A DNA stretch of 64,000 nucleotides, taken from positions 11,284,001 through 11,348,000 of the forward strand of contig JAILWY010000021.1 of assembly GCA_022113835.1 (NCBI GenBank), in the 5' to 3' direction. Below the pieces are notes generated by a model that saw only the letters and a program-made list of their open reading frames with translations, did no database searches and was not told where the DNA came from. Source of the DNA: Atopsyche davidsoni. Lineage: Eukaryota; Arthropoda; Insecta; Trichoptera; Hydrobiosidae. Shown here piece after piece: positions 12,512 through 23,349 of this stretch (positions are counted from its first letter, which is position 1; each line of letters starts with the position of its first letter). The position numbers and the translations under genes are program-made.

Positions 12512-12568
<57 letters not shown>
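12512..12568. repeat. (TA)n microsatellite upstream of A2
   Basis: An uninterrupted TA dinucleotide run of about 57 bp lies between the A2 core promoter and a dispersed repeat. Confidence 0.95.
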
Positions 12569-12576
<8 letters not shown>

Positions 12577-12597
12577 TATTATATATATTTTTTTCTA

Positions 12598-12790
12598 TAT
12601 CAAGTGCCTCTCCTCAGAGAAGGTTGGCGACCATTTCACTGAACATAAACTCGTGCTCAGCCAATGTTCATGGTTCTCTATGAGAATACTATTGCAGTGG
12701 GTCTCTGAGTCCTTCTACACCGCAGTTTTATATTGAAAGGAAAAGTCTGCGTATTGGTGCTGTCCAATAGCATTATTATGTAATTCTTTC
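12598..12790. repeat. Dispersed repeat family R, copy upstream of A2
   Basis: It begins CAAGTGCCTCTCCTCAGAG and continues with GGTTGGCGACCAT. It aligns for about 190 bp with 14942-15130 in gene B intron 3, including GTTCATGGTT, ACCGCAGTTT and TGCTGTCCAA. The head has a small internal hairpin (CCTCTxCTCAGAGG). Related heads occur at 33355, 16596 (reverse), 7010 (reverse) and 765 (reverse). There is no ORF; it is probably a SINE-like or MITE-like repeat of unknown class. Downstream sequence to 12960 is unique and non-coding. Confidence 0.7.
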
Positions 12791-12963
12791 TCCTTCTGCA
12801 GCAGGCTACAAAAACAATAGCAGGAGCTCCCCCACATCGACAAGCTACTTCCAGAGCACATCCCTCCACAATCATTCCACTAATCCATTACCGATCCCTT
12901 ACACACGCTCAGGGCACATAATGGCAGCTATGCACATGCAACAAAATAAAGAAAGCGGGGAGT

Positions 12964-12965
<2 letters not shown>

Positions 12966-13015
<50 letters not shown>
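12966..13015. repeat. (TA)n microsatellite
   Basis: A TA run of about 50 bp closes the insertion upstream of A2. With the 12512 array it brackets the R repeat, so the repeat may have inserted into a pre-existing (TA)n tract and split it. Confidence 0.95.
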
Positions 13016-13017
<2 letters not shown>

Positions 13018-13862
13018 CCTCTTGTTAAGATAAAGTGAAATATTCAGTAATAACTATATATCCTTGGTTAAGAGTATTTTTCTATAACTGAATGATTTGT
13101 AATACAAACACTTATATTTAAACATTTTCTGTTGCCTCAAAATTTATAGAGCATCCCTCATATAAAAAAAATTATTACACGCTAAAGTAGCCAAATATTT
13201 ATCCAGTAATTTTTTAAATATTTCTATTGTATTCTTTGTTGACTTTTTCATTATCATTTACAATATTTAAATTTTCAAATAAGCACATCTGTTCATGTTA
13301 TTGTTGAAAAAACTATAAGTTTTCAATCCAATAGAAGGTTATAAGAAAATATTTACATTAGTTATCTTAGATTTTAAAAAACACAGATGTCTTAAAAATA
13401 TTTATAATTACATTATTGTTATGTGATAGGCATGTTTACTCACTGACTTATGTTTATCTTGATGATATAATACTTTTTAAAAAACAAAGCATAAAAAGTC
13501 CTTATGTCCGAAAAGAAAGTATTTGAAAAATAAAACCCCAGAGACATCCAAACTAAGATAATCAGAACGTATAGTTTATGAACAAATAGCTAGCTAGTAA
13601 AAAATAGGATTATTTTAACGGTCTGTTCTTCCATTGCTTGTGGGTAAAAAACTGCAAATAAAAATACTGCTTTTTATTAAATGCTTTTATTGAAAATATT
13701 GAACCTATAGGCTGATTTCATAAATTTATTTCATAATTATCATAAAAATAGAAAACAGAGAAAAAACACACATATTACAGGAAAATAAAATACATTTGAA
13801 TAGGAGCTTTAATATTTTTTTAAATAATGAGCAACTACAAGTATACGTAGTTTGTTTCATGT

Positions 13863-13868
13863 TTTATT
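13863..13868 (-). promoter_or_regulatory. Polyadenylation signal of gene B
   Basis: AATAAA on the minus strand starts on the last base of the TGA stop codon of gene B. The 3' UTR would then be only about 20-30 nt, which is unusually short. A longer 3' UTR using another signal is possible. Confidence 0.5.
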
Positions 13869-14244
13869 CACTTGCAGTAATTTCCATATAAATTGTTGCA
13901 ATATGTTAGACAATTAAGACTTTTAGCAGTATTTTTACCGTTAGATTTTGGGTATGGATATCTTCCTATTATGTTTCCTCTGAAAAAAAATAATATTTAT
14001 AAAAAACTACGTTTGTAACGTTTAAAATCTTTTTAAATATTACAAATATATAAATAAAAATATATAAAAATTTAAATGCGTCTATTTACCCGGGTCCATA
14101 CTTGCAGACATAGAATTTAGTCAGATATTTTCCATCAGTGTATTGGGAAGCTCCACAACCTATCTTTGCAGTGTTTCCCCAGATGACCTAAAACAGAAAT
14201 ATTGAAAAACGATAAAAACACATGTGATTGTCATTATATTATAT

Positions 14245-14322
<78 letters not shown>

Positions 14323-16253
14323 ATAAATATATATTTTATATGTGTTATACATTCAACTTTGTCAATAAAAAGTATGAAAAAAATAATTATCACACTTAGA
14401 TAATAAAACAAGGAGTAAGTATAACATTTGTTATGATCAGGATTTTTACAAATAGTTAATTTTAAAATATTTTGTATGTTAAACAAAGTATTTTTGTCAT
14501 TTGACCACCAATATCTAGTTCTATTAAAAATAATTTAATATTATTATGCAAATAATTTACGTTACCTGTGTATAGTGACCTGTTTTTATGTCAAAGTAGT
14601 ACACGCCGTATTTATATAGTTTATTTTCATCAAACCATGCAGATATCGGCGCATTCCAATTCCATGCAGTGTTTCTAAAGTCAGTTGAAGAAAATCTGTA
14701 AATATTCTCTCCAACATAGAAGCGAGCTGAAACATATACCAGTAACTATTTTAGGCTAAGAAATTGTGATCAAAAATACAAAATAATAAATATTTATGTT
14801 TCAAATTAACACATAAACATGTAATGATTTTAGTCGTGAATAATAAAAGCTTCTCACGGGAAATCCGTGAGAACATTATTTATGCTATACACGCCATGCG
14901 GCAAGTGTTGGTGGTGGTCCTGTTTAAAATATTTTGTTTTCATCAAGTGCCTCTTCTCAGAGGAGGTTGGCGACCATTGCACTGAGCATATACTCATTCT
15001 GAGGCAATGTTCATGGTTTTCTATGGGGAAAATAGTGTAATGGGTTCGCGGGTCCTACTAAACCGCAGTTTAATGCAAGGGAAATCTGTGCATTGCTGCT
15101 GTCCAACAGCATGGATATATAATCCTTTCCTAGCAAAATAATTTTATATCCTGATTCTTTTAAAAGACCTTTTTCTTCTACACAAACAATAAAAATTTGT
15201 ATACAATATTTAGCTAATTTAATCAAATTTGGAAGGGTTTGTAAATTTATATTCATTCAGGAAAGATGAAGCTGTTTTTCTTTATTTTGTGTTTTATGTA
15301 TAAAAAAATAAACGTTTTTATATATATACTTACGATCATTACTTTTAGAATGTTGAAAAACTTTATTATTGGCCCAGGTCTGTGCTTGAATTTCAAGATT
15401 ATCATCCCATTGCTGCGAACAAAAATATTTACACAGATATGTGAAGTTAAAATCATATCAATATCTAAATATTTTGAAGCGGGCTTGAATTTTCCTATAA
15501 AATTAAAAGTTACATTTAGACTTCAAAAATTAAAAATATTTCCAAAAATCGAGTATCATACAAAAATATGCCATGGAAAAAATTAATTTTGATTCTTGAA
15601 TATAATTGAAAAAATATGAACTTCAAAATGGTTTCCTATAGTTCATGTCAATATAAAATATTTTGTAAGATGTTACTCACAAGTGCAATCATTGCAGAAG
15701 CAGGTGGCTGACCAGCAATTAGTCCTTTAGCAACGCGGTTTCTTAAGTTATTGTGAGTATTCACAATAATTTTTTTATCATTGCAGCTTACTTTACTCGG
15801 TGATACGGCTGCAGGAAATATATACATAAAAAAACAGTTTAATTATTTTTTACTTTTTACGAAAAAGTTCGAAACGAAAAAAAACTAACAAGCATTAAAT
15901 TTTTTAAAAATATACTTGAAAAAAAAATGGTTTTCTTATATTTACACCAAATAATAAACCAAAAAACTTATCTCATCTTTGGGAAATCTATTCGTGAATA
16001 TTTATTATTATGGTACTAAAATTACTTTCCAAGGTGGAAAATTTAGAAGAAAGATCTTAATGGTATCGATTATATGAAAAACAATTTATATTCAAGATTT
16101 TTTCTTATTAAAAATAAGCGTACTAAAAAAAAAGACTTAAATGTTGTTTTGTTTATGATTGAAATATATATTTTAAAACATGATAAACTTACATAGTTGT
16201 TGGGAATATGCTGAAGCTATTAGCACAAAAGTTATAGCAAAGAAGTAATTCAT
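13868..16253 (-). CDS. Secreted CAP-domain protein, antigen 5 / venom allergen-like (gene B), six exons
   Basis: Exons are 16193-16253, 15681-15808, 15334-15412, 14566-14726, 14090-14187 and 13868-13979, giving 639 nt and 212 aa. Phases and GT-AG sites match those of A1 and A2. A short signal peptide ends near SAYS (residue 17). The CAP domain shows THNNLRNRVAKG, WDDNLEIQAQTWAN, VGENIY, GHYTQVIWGN and YVCKYGPGGN. The tetrad is His84, Glu96, Glu123 and His140. Only six cysteines remain in the mature form (29, 154, 171, 199, 203, 211), so the tail disulfide pattern differs from type A. The segment between the two Glu residues is shorter than in A1. AATAAA overlaps the stop codon. It is the only surviving type B gene here; A1 and A2 are flanked by deleted type B relics. 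Confidence 0.92.
14250..14314. repeat. (TA)n microsatellite in gene B intron 4
   Basis: A TA run of about 65 bp, followed by a short TG run, lies in the intron between exons 5 and 4 of gene B. Confidence 0.95.
14942..15130. repeat. Dispersed repeat family R, copy in gene B intron 3
   Basis: The copy starts CAAGTGCCTCTTCTCAGAGG and aligns with 12598-12790. Its placement differs from the other array copies, which shows that R moves as a unit independent of the tandem duplication. Flanking ATTTTGTTTTCAT at the left shows no clear target duplication. Confidence 0.7.
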
Positions 16254-16358
16254 TTTATATTTAAAAAAAAAATGTATTTAAAAATAATTTAATGGATTAA
16301 CTTCCACGTAATCACGCAGCTGGTGAGGTGCTTGTAAATATTCACACCAAATGCATGC

Positions 16359-16366
16359 TATTTATA
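16359..16366 (-). promoter_or_regulatory. TATA box of gene B
   Basis: TATAAATAGCATGCAT on the minus strand lies about 106 bp upstream of the gene B ATG. The same box is preserved at 6785-6792 in the deleted type B relic of unit 2, which supports its use as the type B core promoter. Confidence 0.65.
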
Positions 16367-17429
16367 CCAAATATTCAATTCCGGATGTTTACTTTTTTAA
16401 TAACGAATGTGTTGCTCATATGAACGGTTTGTACTTCGTAATAATCTTAAAGCAATACACTTTGAACAAGAGGATAAAACTGAAAGGTGAAAACTAACAT
16501 GGATGCGGAATTTAAGCTAGGGGTTGGATGTTAGAAGTGTGGCCAAAACAATGAGATTGGCCCAAGAATTATATTCGTTGAAAAGGTCACCAACTCCCTA
16601 TGAGGAGAGGCACAAAATAATAATATATATTTTGATAGGTTAGTGTTGTAAGCATGTTAGAATATTTATTATGTATTAAATTAAAATAGCCTATGGTTTT
16701 TCATTTTCAATTCCAAGATATTTGTGAAAATGCCTCACCAACATATGAGACCATATTTGTATATCAATAATTGCTTTTTAGTAAAACACTTGAAAATATA
16801 GACTATTGAATGGAGTAACATTTGGTTTGAGATTTGGAAATAATTTATAAGAGAAATTTGAAAACATAAAAAAATATTTTGCATCATATAAACGCTTTTC
16901 TGGCTAGAAGATATAATTCATGTTTATTCATATGTTAATAATTTTTTTGTAGTGTTATTATTTCATGACAAACGAGCTTAAAAAATATATATATACATAT
17001 AATATAGCTTAGTGGTCTCTAAGTCGTATTCACCATTTATCCAAATAACATCCAAAGGCGATTTTAACTCAAAACCTCACTGGGTAGCATATTTTATTTC
17101 GGACATTGTATATTCATGGGGTAAGCCGTCCGGCAGGACTGGAGTCCTGGGGGTATATTTGCGGGCAACAGTAGAAACTGAAACTTTTGCTTGCAATCTG
17201 TACTGTATACGACACGTTATATTTGCTGTTTACAGTATACGCTGAGGACTCTGACATTTTATTGTCACTTTAAATAAACAGAGAAAGCCCAAGACTTTAG
17301 ATAACGTAGTAAATGTTCTGTTATAAATTCAACACAAAACGAAATATTCGCATCGGCTTTAAAACTAAAAAGAACCTAATTTTCGTATAAGGGTTGAATT
17401 AAAATGTAGATATTTGTAAAAAAAAGGCG

Positions 17430-17520
17430 ACCGGTTAATAAATTAAGACAATTGATTTCTGATCTAGAGTTCTCGGGTTTGATCACTCTAAACTGATGGT
17501 ATTGGGTTCCCGCCTCTTTT
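17430..17520 (+). mobile_element. Possible degenerate tRNA-derived SINE fragment
   Basis: A tRNA-like order is visible: CAATTGATTTCTGATCTAGAG, resembling an anticodon arm, then TTCTCGGGTTTGATCACTC, close to the box B consensus GGTTCGANTCC. Box A is eroded and no second copy is seen in the window. Weak call. Confidence 0.35.
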
Positions 17521-19093
17521 AATTTGGTCTATAACAATTTTTTTAAATATTGTGTTGGTCGATACAATTTGATATTTTTTATTTATTTACAGAGGTTGAT
17601 TTGCAATATATAAACTATCAAAAAAAATTTTTTCGCTTGTATTGAAACGAACCTTAACATGTTTGTGTTATTTCTACGTTGTGAAATACAATTCTATTTG
17701 TTGCATTCAACACTCAATGTGTTTATAATGCTTAAATTTTTATGACACTTAGATTGGACTAATAACACATTTTGTGAGATAAGAAATGCAATTTCCTGCT
17801 TTAGAGACAATGGGAATGACCAGATAAGATGTTAATTAGGTCAAGGTCACTAAAATTGACGTGATACCTTTTCCCCATAATTTAGTTTGAACAGTTTAAA
17901 CGATTCGTGAGTAGAAAAATAATTATATATAACTTTTTTTGGCGTCCAGTCATTGTAGAAAAGCATTGCACTCCATTTGAAGCTTTCAAGAACAAATTTT
18001 TATATATCAAGTCATTTTGGAGTTAAAAAATTTCGATTTTAGCATCTTATACTTTTTTTTGTTAATCTTTTGGGCATCTTTGAATTAACTGAATTTATTT
18101 AAATGTATCAATAAGTTTCATTTGAATTAATCTGAAAAAATAGGATTATTTTATTTTTTATTTTCACATTTATCTTTGGTTAACAAATTATTTTGCTTCA
18201 GTAAAATCATAACAATTTATCAGTTCATATTCACATTTGACATATTTATATAAATTCCACCTAAAATCTATCTCTCCTGACGGATAACTTTGCCAAAACA
18301 TTCTGAATTTTCTGGAAAATATACTCCGCAACATATTTCACAAAACTGCATCCACCGGAAGTTTAGAAAATCTAAATTTTACAGCCATATCCTGCCGGGC
18401 TGCGGCCTGCTTCCTGGGGGAGTCTCGCCGCTTCGTATTGGAAAAGCCTTTCCGGTAAATAACCTTCGACCATATTTATGCTGAGGCAGAATAGACAAAT
18501 TGATAAAATAAGGAAGTGAATCACGAAAGCTTTGAGGGATGTTTATTTTGATTGTGTGCTTTGTTAAGCGATTTTGGGATAGTCCGGGATTAACAAAGAA
18601 CACAGTTCTTCTGTGATGATTGAAAACGGATTGTATCACGGTTAAACTATATTTCCTCCATATTTATATTGAAAAAGTTTATTATTGGATCAGATTGGTA
18701 AGTTTATTTTATTATTATTTATTTACTAACAATCAACTACACAAGAAAAGACGATTAAAGATATTGCAAGAAACTTCCATAGCTTGTGGCCCAAAAAAAA
18801 GTTATTCTCTGATTTATAAGGAAATATTTAAAAAATATATACTTTTAACAATACAAAATATATTCAAAAATAATGTTTGATCTGAAAATAGTTTATTAAT
18901 TTTAACTGCATGTGAAATGTGATACTTAATTTTTTGGATAAATAAATACAAAAATATGATTGATAATACTATAAACAATATATTAAATTTTACTTCTGTT
19001 TTTTTTCCTTTAAAGTGTGATATGGTTTACAATAAGGTATCCTCAAGTTCCCAGTTTACAGATTTTTTTAAAGATAATAAATCGAGTTGTTGA

Positions 19094-19128
19094 AAAAAAT
19101 GTATTTATCATGTATAAATACATTTTTT
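19094..19128. repeat. Perfect 15-bp inverted repeat with 5-nt loop
   Basis: Arms 19094-19108 and 19114-19128 are exact reverse complements (AAAAAATGTATTTAT and its complement) around CATGT. It could be the core of a small palindromic element or a chance AT-rich hairpin. Confidence 0.7.
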
Positions 19129-22100
19129 GTGCTTAGCAAGCAATATGTCTTTCATTTGCCATTATGACATTAGCTACGTATGTTTTTATGGTTCAAATTT
19201 TTTGCCTGTATTTATGTTTTTACATCATTTACTAATACTTCTAAAAAGGTTTACTATACAGATAATAAGAAACAAAATACAAAACGGGTAATATCGATAT
19301 CGATTATTATGGAATAAAATTTGTGGAATATGGAAAATATTTTGCATAATAATTTATTATAGAATATTTCTTTAAGCAGCTTATTATGATAATTCTTATT
19401 ATGGAGTATTTACGATTTTTGATATTTGAAATGAATTTAAAAATGTATTTTTTTCCATCAGCTCAAAAGTTTATGGGGATTTTTTGTGCGTTCAAAGTAT
19501 TTTATCTTTCAGAATCAATGGTATATTTTATTGGGTTATTCACATAAATTAATTTATGGTGTTTAATTTAAAATGAGTGCCTGTATTTTTGAATACATCG
19601 ATTTAAAGTAAAACGGTTCCTGGTTTTGAAAACATTCATATTCCAATTATTGCGTGGGTATATTTTAATTTACCTCAATTAACCCAAATTAACCGACCAT
19701 TGTGTTTTGCGAGAAAGAGATAATATTTTTGGAGTACGTTTGCTAGAAATTCCAAAAATTCTCTTCGTCCGTATTTGGAGAGAGGATTACGTAAAACGGG
19801 AATTATGATCTTAGGCTTAATAGGCAATAAAGGAATTATTTTATAAACACCCATCAAAAAGCAAACTGTGTAACAAAAACACAATCAGAAAAAAATAAAC
19901 ACAAAACCTTTGAAATCTAAATGATGTTTTATTATACACCAATAAATAAATTAAATGTAATTTATTTCAACCTTTACCATATTCAACGCAAATTTGTCAC
20001 CAAAATGAATAGTAGAAGGCTTTATGTTATGTAGAAGGCATTGTTTTGTTGTGCTGATAAATTTTCTTTTAATTGTATCTGGATGTAATGTATCATATTA
20101 CTATACAAATATTAGAACAAATATTGCCATCATCCGAATCTGATCTAAGACTACATGATCGACAAGCCAGCATTTAAGACACAATAAAACGTTTTATGGC
20201 AAAGGTATTAAATAAAAATTATTTTCAACATTTCATAACTTTATAGAAGTGATTTAAAAAATAACGGCTATGCTTCAATATTGAGTGAAATTTTTCCTTT
20301 TTCTAGTATAGAAGGTACAAAATGATAATTTTTTTAAACTATTTCTCAAATAAAATATATTAAGTAGAAACAAATAAATATGTATACAAAATGATATAAT
20401 GTTCACGAATAGTTTTATTACCTTCGTAATCAATGAAAATATATGAATAGCCAAATAGTAAGCATGTAATGACATTTTTTTCAAGAAATGATAGGAATTT
20501 AAAAAAAACAATGTTGATCGAAATATATAAATTAGGAGTCTAAAAAGTTAGCGTTTTAGAACAGTCGTTGGGATTTTTTCATGATTTTTTACTGATTGGC
20601 CGACCGATATGTTTGATTTATACGCAGCCTGTATTCATGCTCGGTAATTAACGTGGCAATTTGTTTTGGTTACAGAATTGCTCCATTGTGATTCAGCTCT
20701 TTCTGTGACTTTGGTGTGACTTCGCAGGCATGCAATGTGAACTGGAACTTGTCCCTAATACGTTATCAGGTATTAAAATCATTAGTGGGCCTCCCTTATA
20801 GTAATATTTTTAACCCATTGTACATACGTGGATTACCTGTTCATTCATCGAAAAGCTATTATTGATTGTGACGGAACACATATTTCTAAGAAACCCATAT
20901 TTATGTTCATGCTTTGAGTAAAGTTAAAAATAGTGCTTTACAGTAATCATGACTTTCCAGGCATTTTTTACGCGTCATGTATATTTCACGAATTTTTTTT
21001 TAAAACAGAAATTTATAAATCCTTATTTTATAAATCATTTGAAAACCTTTAAGTTTATTAAAATTTAAGCTCGATTTATAATTCTCAGCGTAGATATTTG
21101 TAGCTTTCACACTCGCTCTATTTTTTTCGTCGGAATATTTACGAAAAACACTCTCTAGTAGCATTTTAACGAGCAATAAATTAGGGATAGTATAAAATAG
21201 ACCCTTAAAGGTGTAAATTCAGAAGATAACGACTTTCGGCCTCCATCGGTAGAATACATACATCAATATTTAAAGACACCCATTTATGTTTACCCGAGAA
21301 GACTCAATAAAACGTACTTTGGCAGTTAATTGAAGACAGAGTATACATTATTCAGTGGAATGCAGTATATATATGAAAATGATTATTTTACAGGTATGCT
21401 TGCTTGGATTCGAGATTTATTATTTATTTCAATTTGAATAGTTAGGGATTTCATTTTATTATTAGCACTGTTGGTTTTGCAAGGTTTAAATAATGTATAA
21501 TTGTTCTTAATCAATGAGAAACTAAGAAACCATACTTCTTTCGAAGGCAATCGATATACCATTTTATTCTGGGCGACTTCATAAAAAAATCTTATCAACA
21601 CAAACAGGCTTCGGTACAAAATTATCTCAATTTTTCTGCTTGAAGATGCCTGGAAAAAAACATATATATATATTTTTTGGTTTTTAAAAAGAAAAGAAGG
21701 ATTACAGCCCTTTTATCTTGCTTACATTACCATCACTCAATTTGATAGAGTGATAGTAACCCAAGTTTAGTCTTTGATATTCTCCAAAAAAGAAGGCAAT
21801 TAAAAAATACAAAAATTCTCGACAAATTACTTGCTCTTCTTTGTGTACTTCTAGAAATATGTAATATTAATACAATTTGTTAATGTGGTAATGATGAATA
21901 TTCATTAATCACATGATAAAACGTTTTTGGCTTTTTGCATGATTTTGGTTCCATTTGCATGTCTCCAGCGGTACTCAAACGAGCATTAGGGGAGAAACGC
22001 AGCGAGTTTTTGTCGCCCACCCTTGCATATGTTTGATAACCAGGTTAAATATTGGAGTGGGAAGTCGGCCAGAAATAGAGTCATTATTTATGCCTGAAGT

Positions 22101-22279
22101 GTGAGATAAAGCGCCGGCAGTGCTAATGCAGTCAGTAGTGCTGGGCCTAGTGATGTGCACACTCGAGTGGTTTTGATAATCGACATCACACAATCGTATA
22201 TTTTTTTAATCTTTAAATAATCGAAAAAAATTACCTTCAAAAGTCATAAAATGATAACAACTCTTTCCTTATTTTAAAA

Positions 22280-22309
22280 TTATTCAGTTCGTTTAAACGA
22301 ACTGAATAA
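22280..22309. repeat. Perfect 30-bp palindrome without spacer
   Basis: TTATTCAGTTCGTTT is followed immediately by its exact reverse complement, centred on GTTTAAAC. There is no loop, so a dimeric protein site or a very young inverted insertion are both possible. It contains CpG and GAAC half-sites, so it is not merely AT-rich sequence. Confidence 0.85.
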
Positions 22310-22544
22310 AATTCTGAAGTGTTATAAAAAATGATATCAATAAAATGGTAATTATTGTATACATAAAATAAATTGATTAATATAAGTAACCGAATTGGTA
22401 ATGATGATATAAATTTACTCGATTATCCATCCTTACAAAAGCGGTATAGTTTTGCGAACCGTATTTTTTAACACATACCTGTAAGTGATTAACCTTTAAG
22501 TTTTTTAACGATAAAATCTATGTAAAATTAAAGATTAAAATAAA

Positions 22545-22783
22545 AGAAATTCAATATTTTTGACAGAGAGTACTTGTTGGAATTCCATTTTAATATTTTT
22601 GAGTAAAATATTTGAGTGATTTTCCACGTGTTCGTTTTTATTTGTGACCCGTTTCGCCAACCTTTCACGTTGGCATTATCAAACAGAGTATCAGTACAGC
22701 AATGCCAACGTGAAAGGTTGGCGAAACCGGTCACAAATAAAAATGAACATGTGGAAAATCACTCAAGTATTTTACTCAAAACT
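22545..22783. mobile_element. Foldback element, family F, copy 1
   Basis: Long inverted arms carry the family signature: ACTTGAGTGATTTTCCAC, TTATTTGTGACC, GTTTCGCCAACCTTTCACG, TTGGCATTATC. The left end has an extra unpaired tail (TTTTGACAGAGAGTACTTG, then GAATTCCA) that is also found at the right end of copies 2 and 3, so this copy is in opposite orientation. No ORF beyond mirror translations of the palindrome. Non-autonomous. Confidence 0.85.
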
Positions 22784-23109
22784 TATTTAATTAAAAAAAT
22801 AAAAATTAAATATGTATGGATTGATTCTTATCTAATGCCTATTCTTGAGCCTGTTCAGATTACAAAATACCTTTAAGGTTTTTTCTTACTTTATTCACAT
22901 TTGTTGTTTAAATATTAAATAAATCTAGTCTGTGATTGATTTATTATGTAATACAGGATTTTGCGCTTGTAGAAATGTAATTCTTTACTAGTAATTGTTT
23001 ACAACACACATCACCATTTTCACTGATCCAAGTATATGTCTATATCAAATGTGCTACATAAAAAAAAATCTATTTATCAAAAATGCAGCCTTAATCACCC
23101 AGAGCAGTC

Positions 23110-23345
23110 TAATCTAATCCAACGTAAAGCCTGATCTCTCTAGGCGTGAAGGATTCGAAGATAATCGTGCAAGCACCCGAGTGGTGAGTACGTGGGGGTG
23201 CACGTGCGCGGAGGCTGCGATATACGATATATCTCCCCCACCGCCCCCAGCTGTCGGGGCTGCTCAGTCCTGAAGCGGGTGGGAGTCAATTAATCCTCAT
23301 TAGCTGATACAGTCTGTTGACTCGTTAGGATTTTCAGCTACGATG
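23110..23345. promoter_or_regulatory. GC-rich island, candidate regulatory element
   Basis: CpG-containing sequence stands out from AT-rich flanks. It holds GGTGCACGTGCGCGG (E-box-like), TCTCCCCCACCGCCCCC and CAATTAATCC / CATTAGC homeodomain-type motifs. No open frame is convincing. Regulatory function is inferred from composition and motifs only. Confidence 0.35.
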
Positions 23346-23349
23346 TTTT

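Larger units (their letters stand above)
1..16770. repeat. Tandem array of CAP-gene units (three partial or complete units)
   Basis: Three spacers align with one another: 1-650, about 6000-6650 and about 13190-13855. They share landmarks such as 'TTGTTGACTTTTTCATTAT' and 'GAGCAACTACAAGTATACG'. Each spacer is followed at higher coordinates by a type B gene (intact only in the third unit), then a GAGGAGAGGC-containing repeat block, then, in units 1 and 2, a type A gene. Homology in the third unit fades near 16770. The layout fits unequal crossing-over of an A-B two-gene unit, followed by separate deletions and insertions. The array runs off the left edge of the window, so further copies may lie outside. 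Confidence 0.85.
16780..22270. other. Gene-free AT-rich stretch
   Basis: Nothing here resembles a conserved gene. Open frames are short and lack splice or family signals. Two moderately GC-rich patches (17095-17240 and 18380-18500) and one around 21960-22190 stand out from the AT-rich background and could be conserved non-coding sequence. A tRNA-like SINE remnant lies at 17430-17520, and a perfect hairpin at 19094-19128. Confidence 0.6.

Noticed and set aside
12429..12683. Ile-Tyr repeat frames
   Set aside because: Translation of a (TA)n microsatellite; the same applies at 14202-14486.
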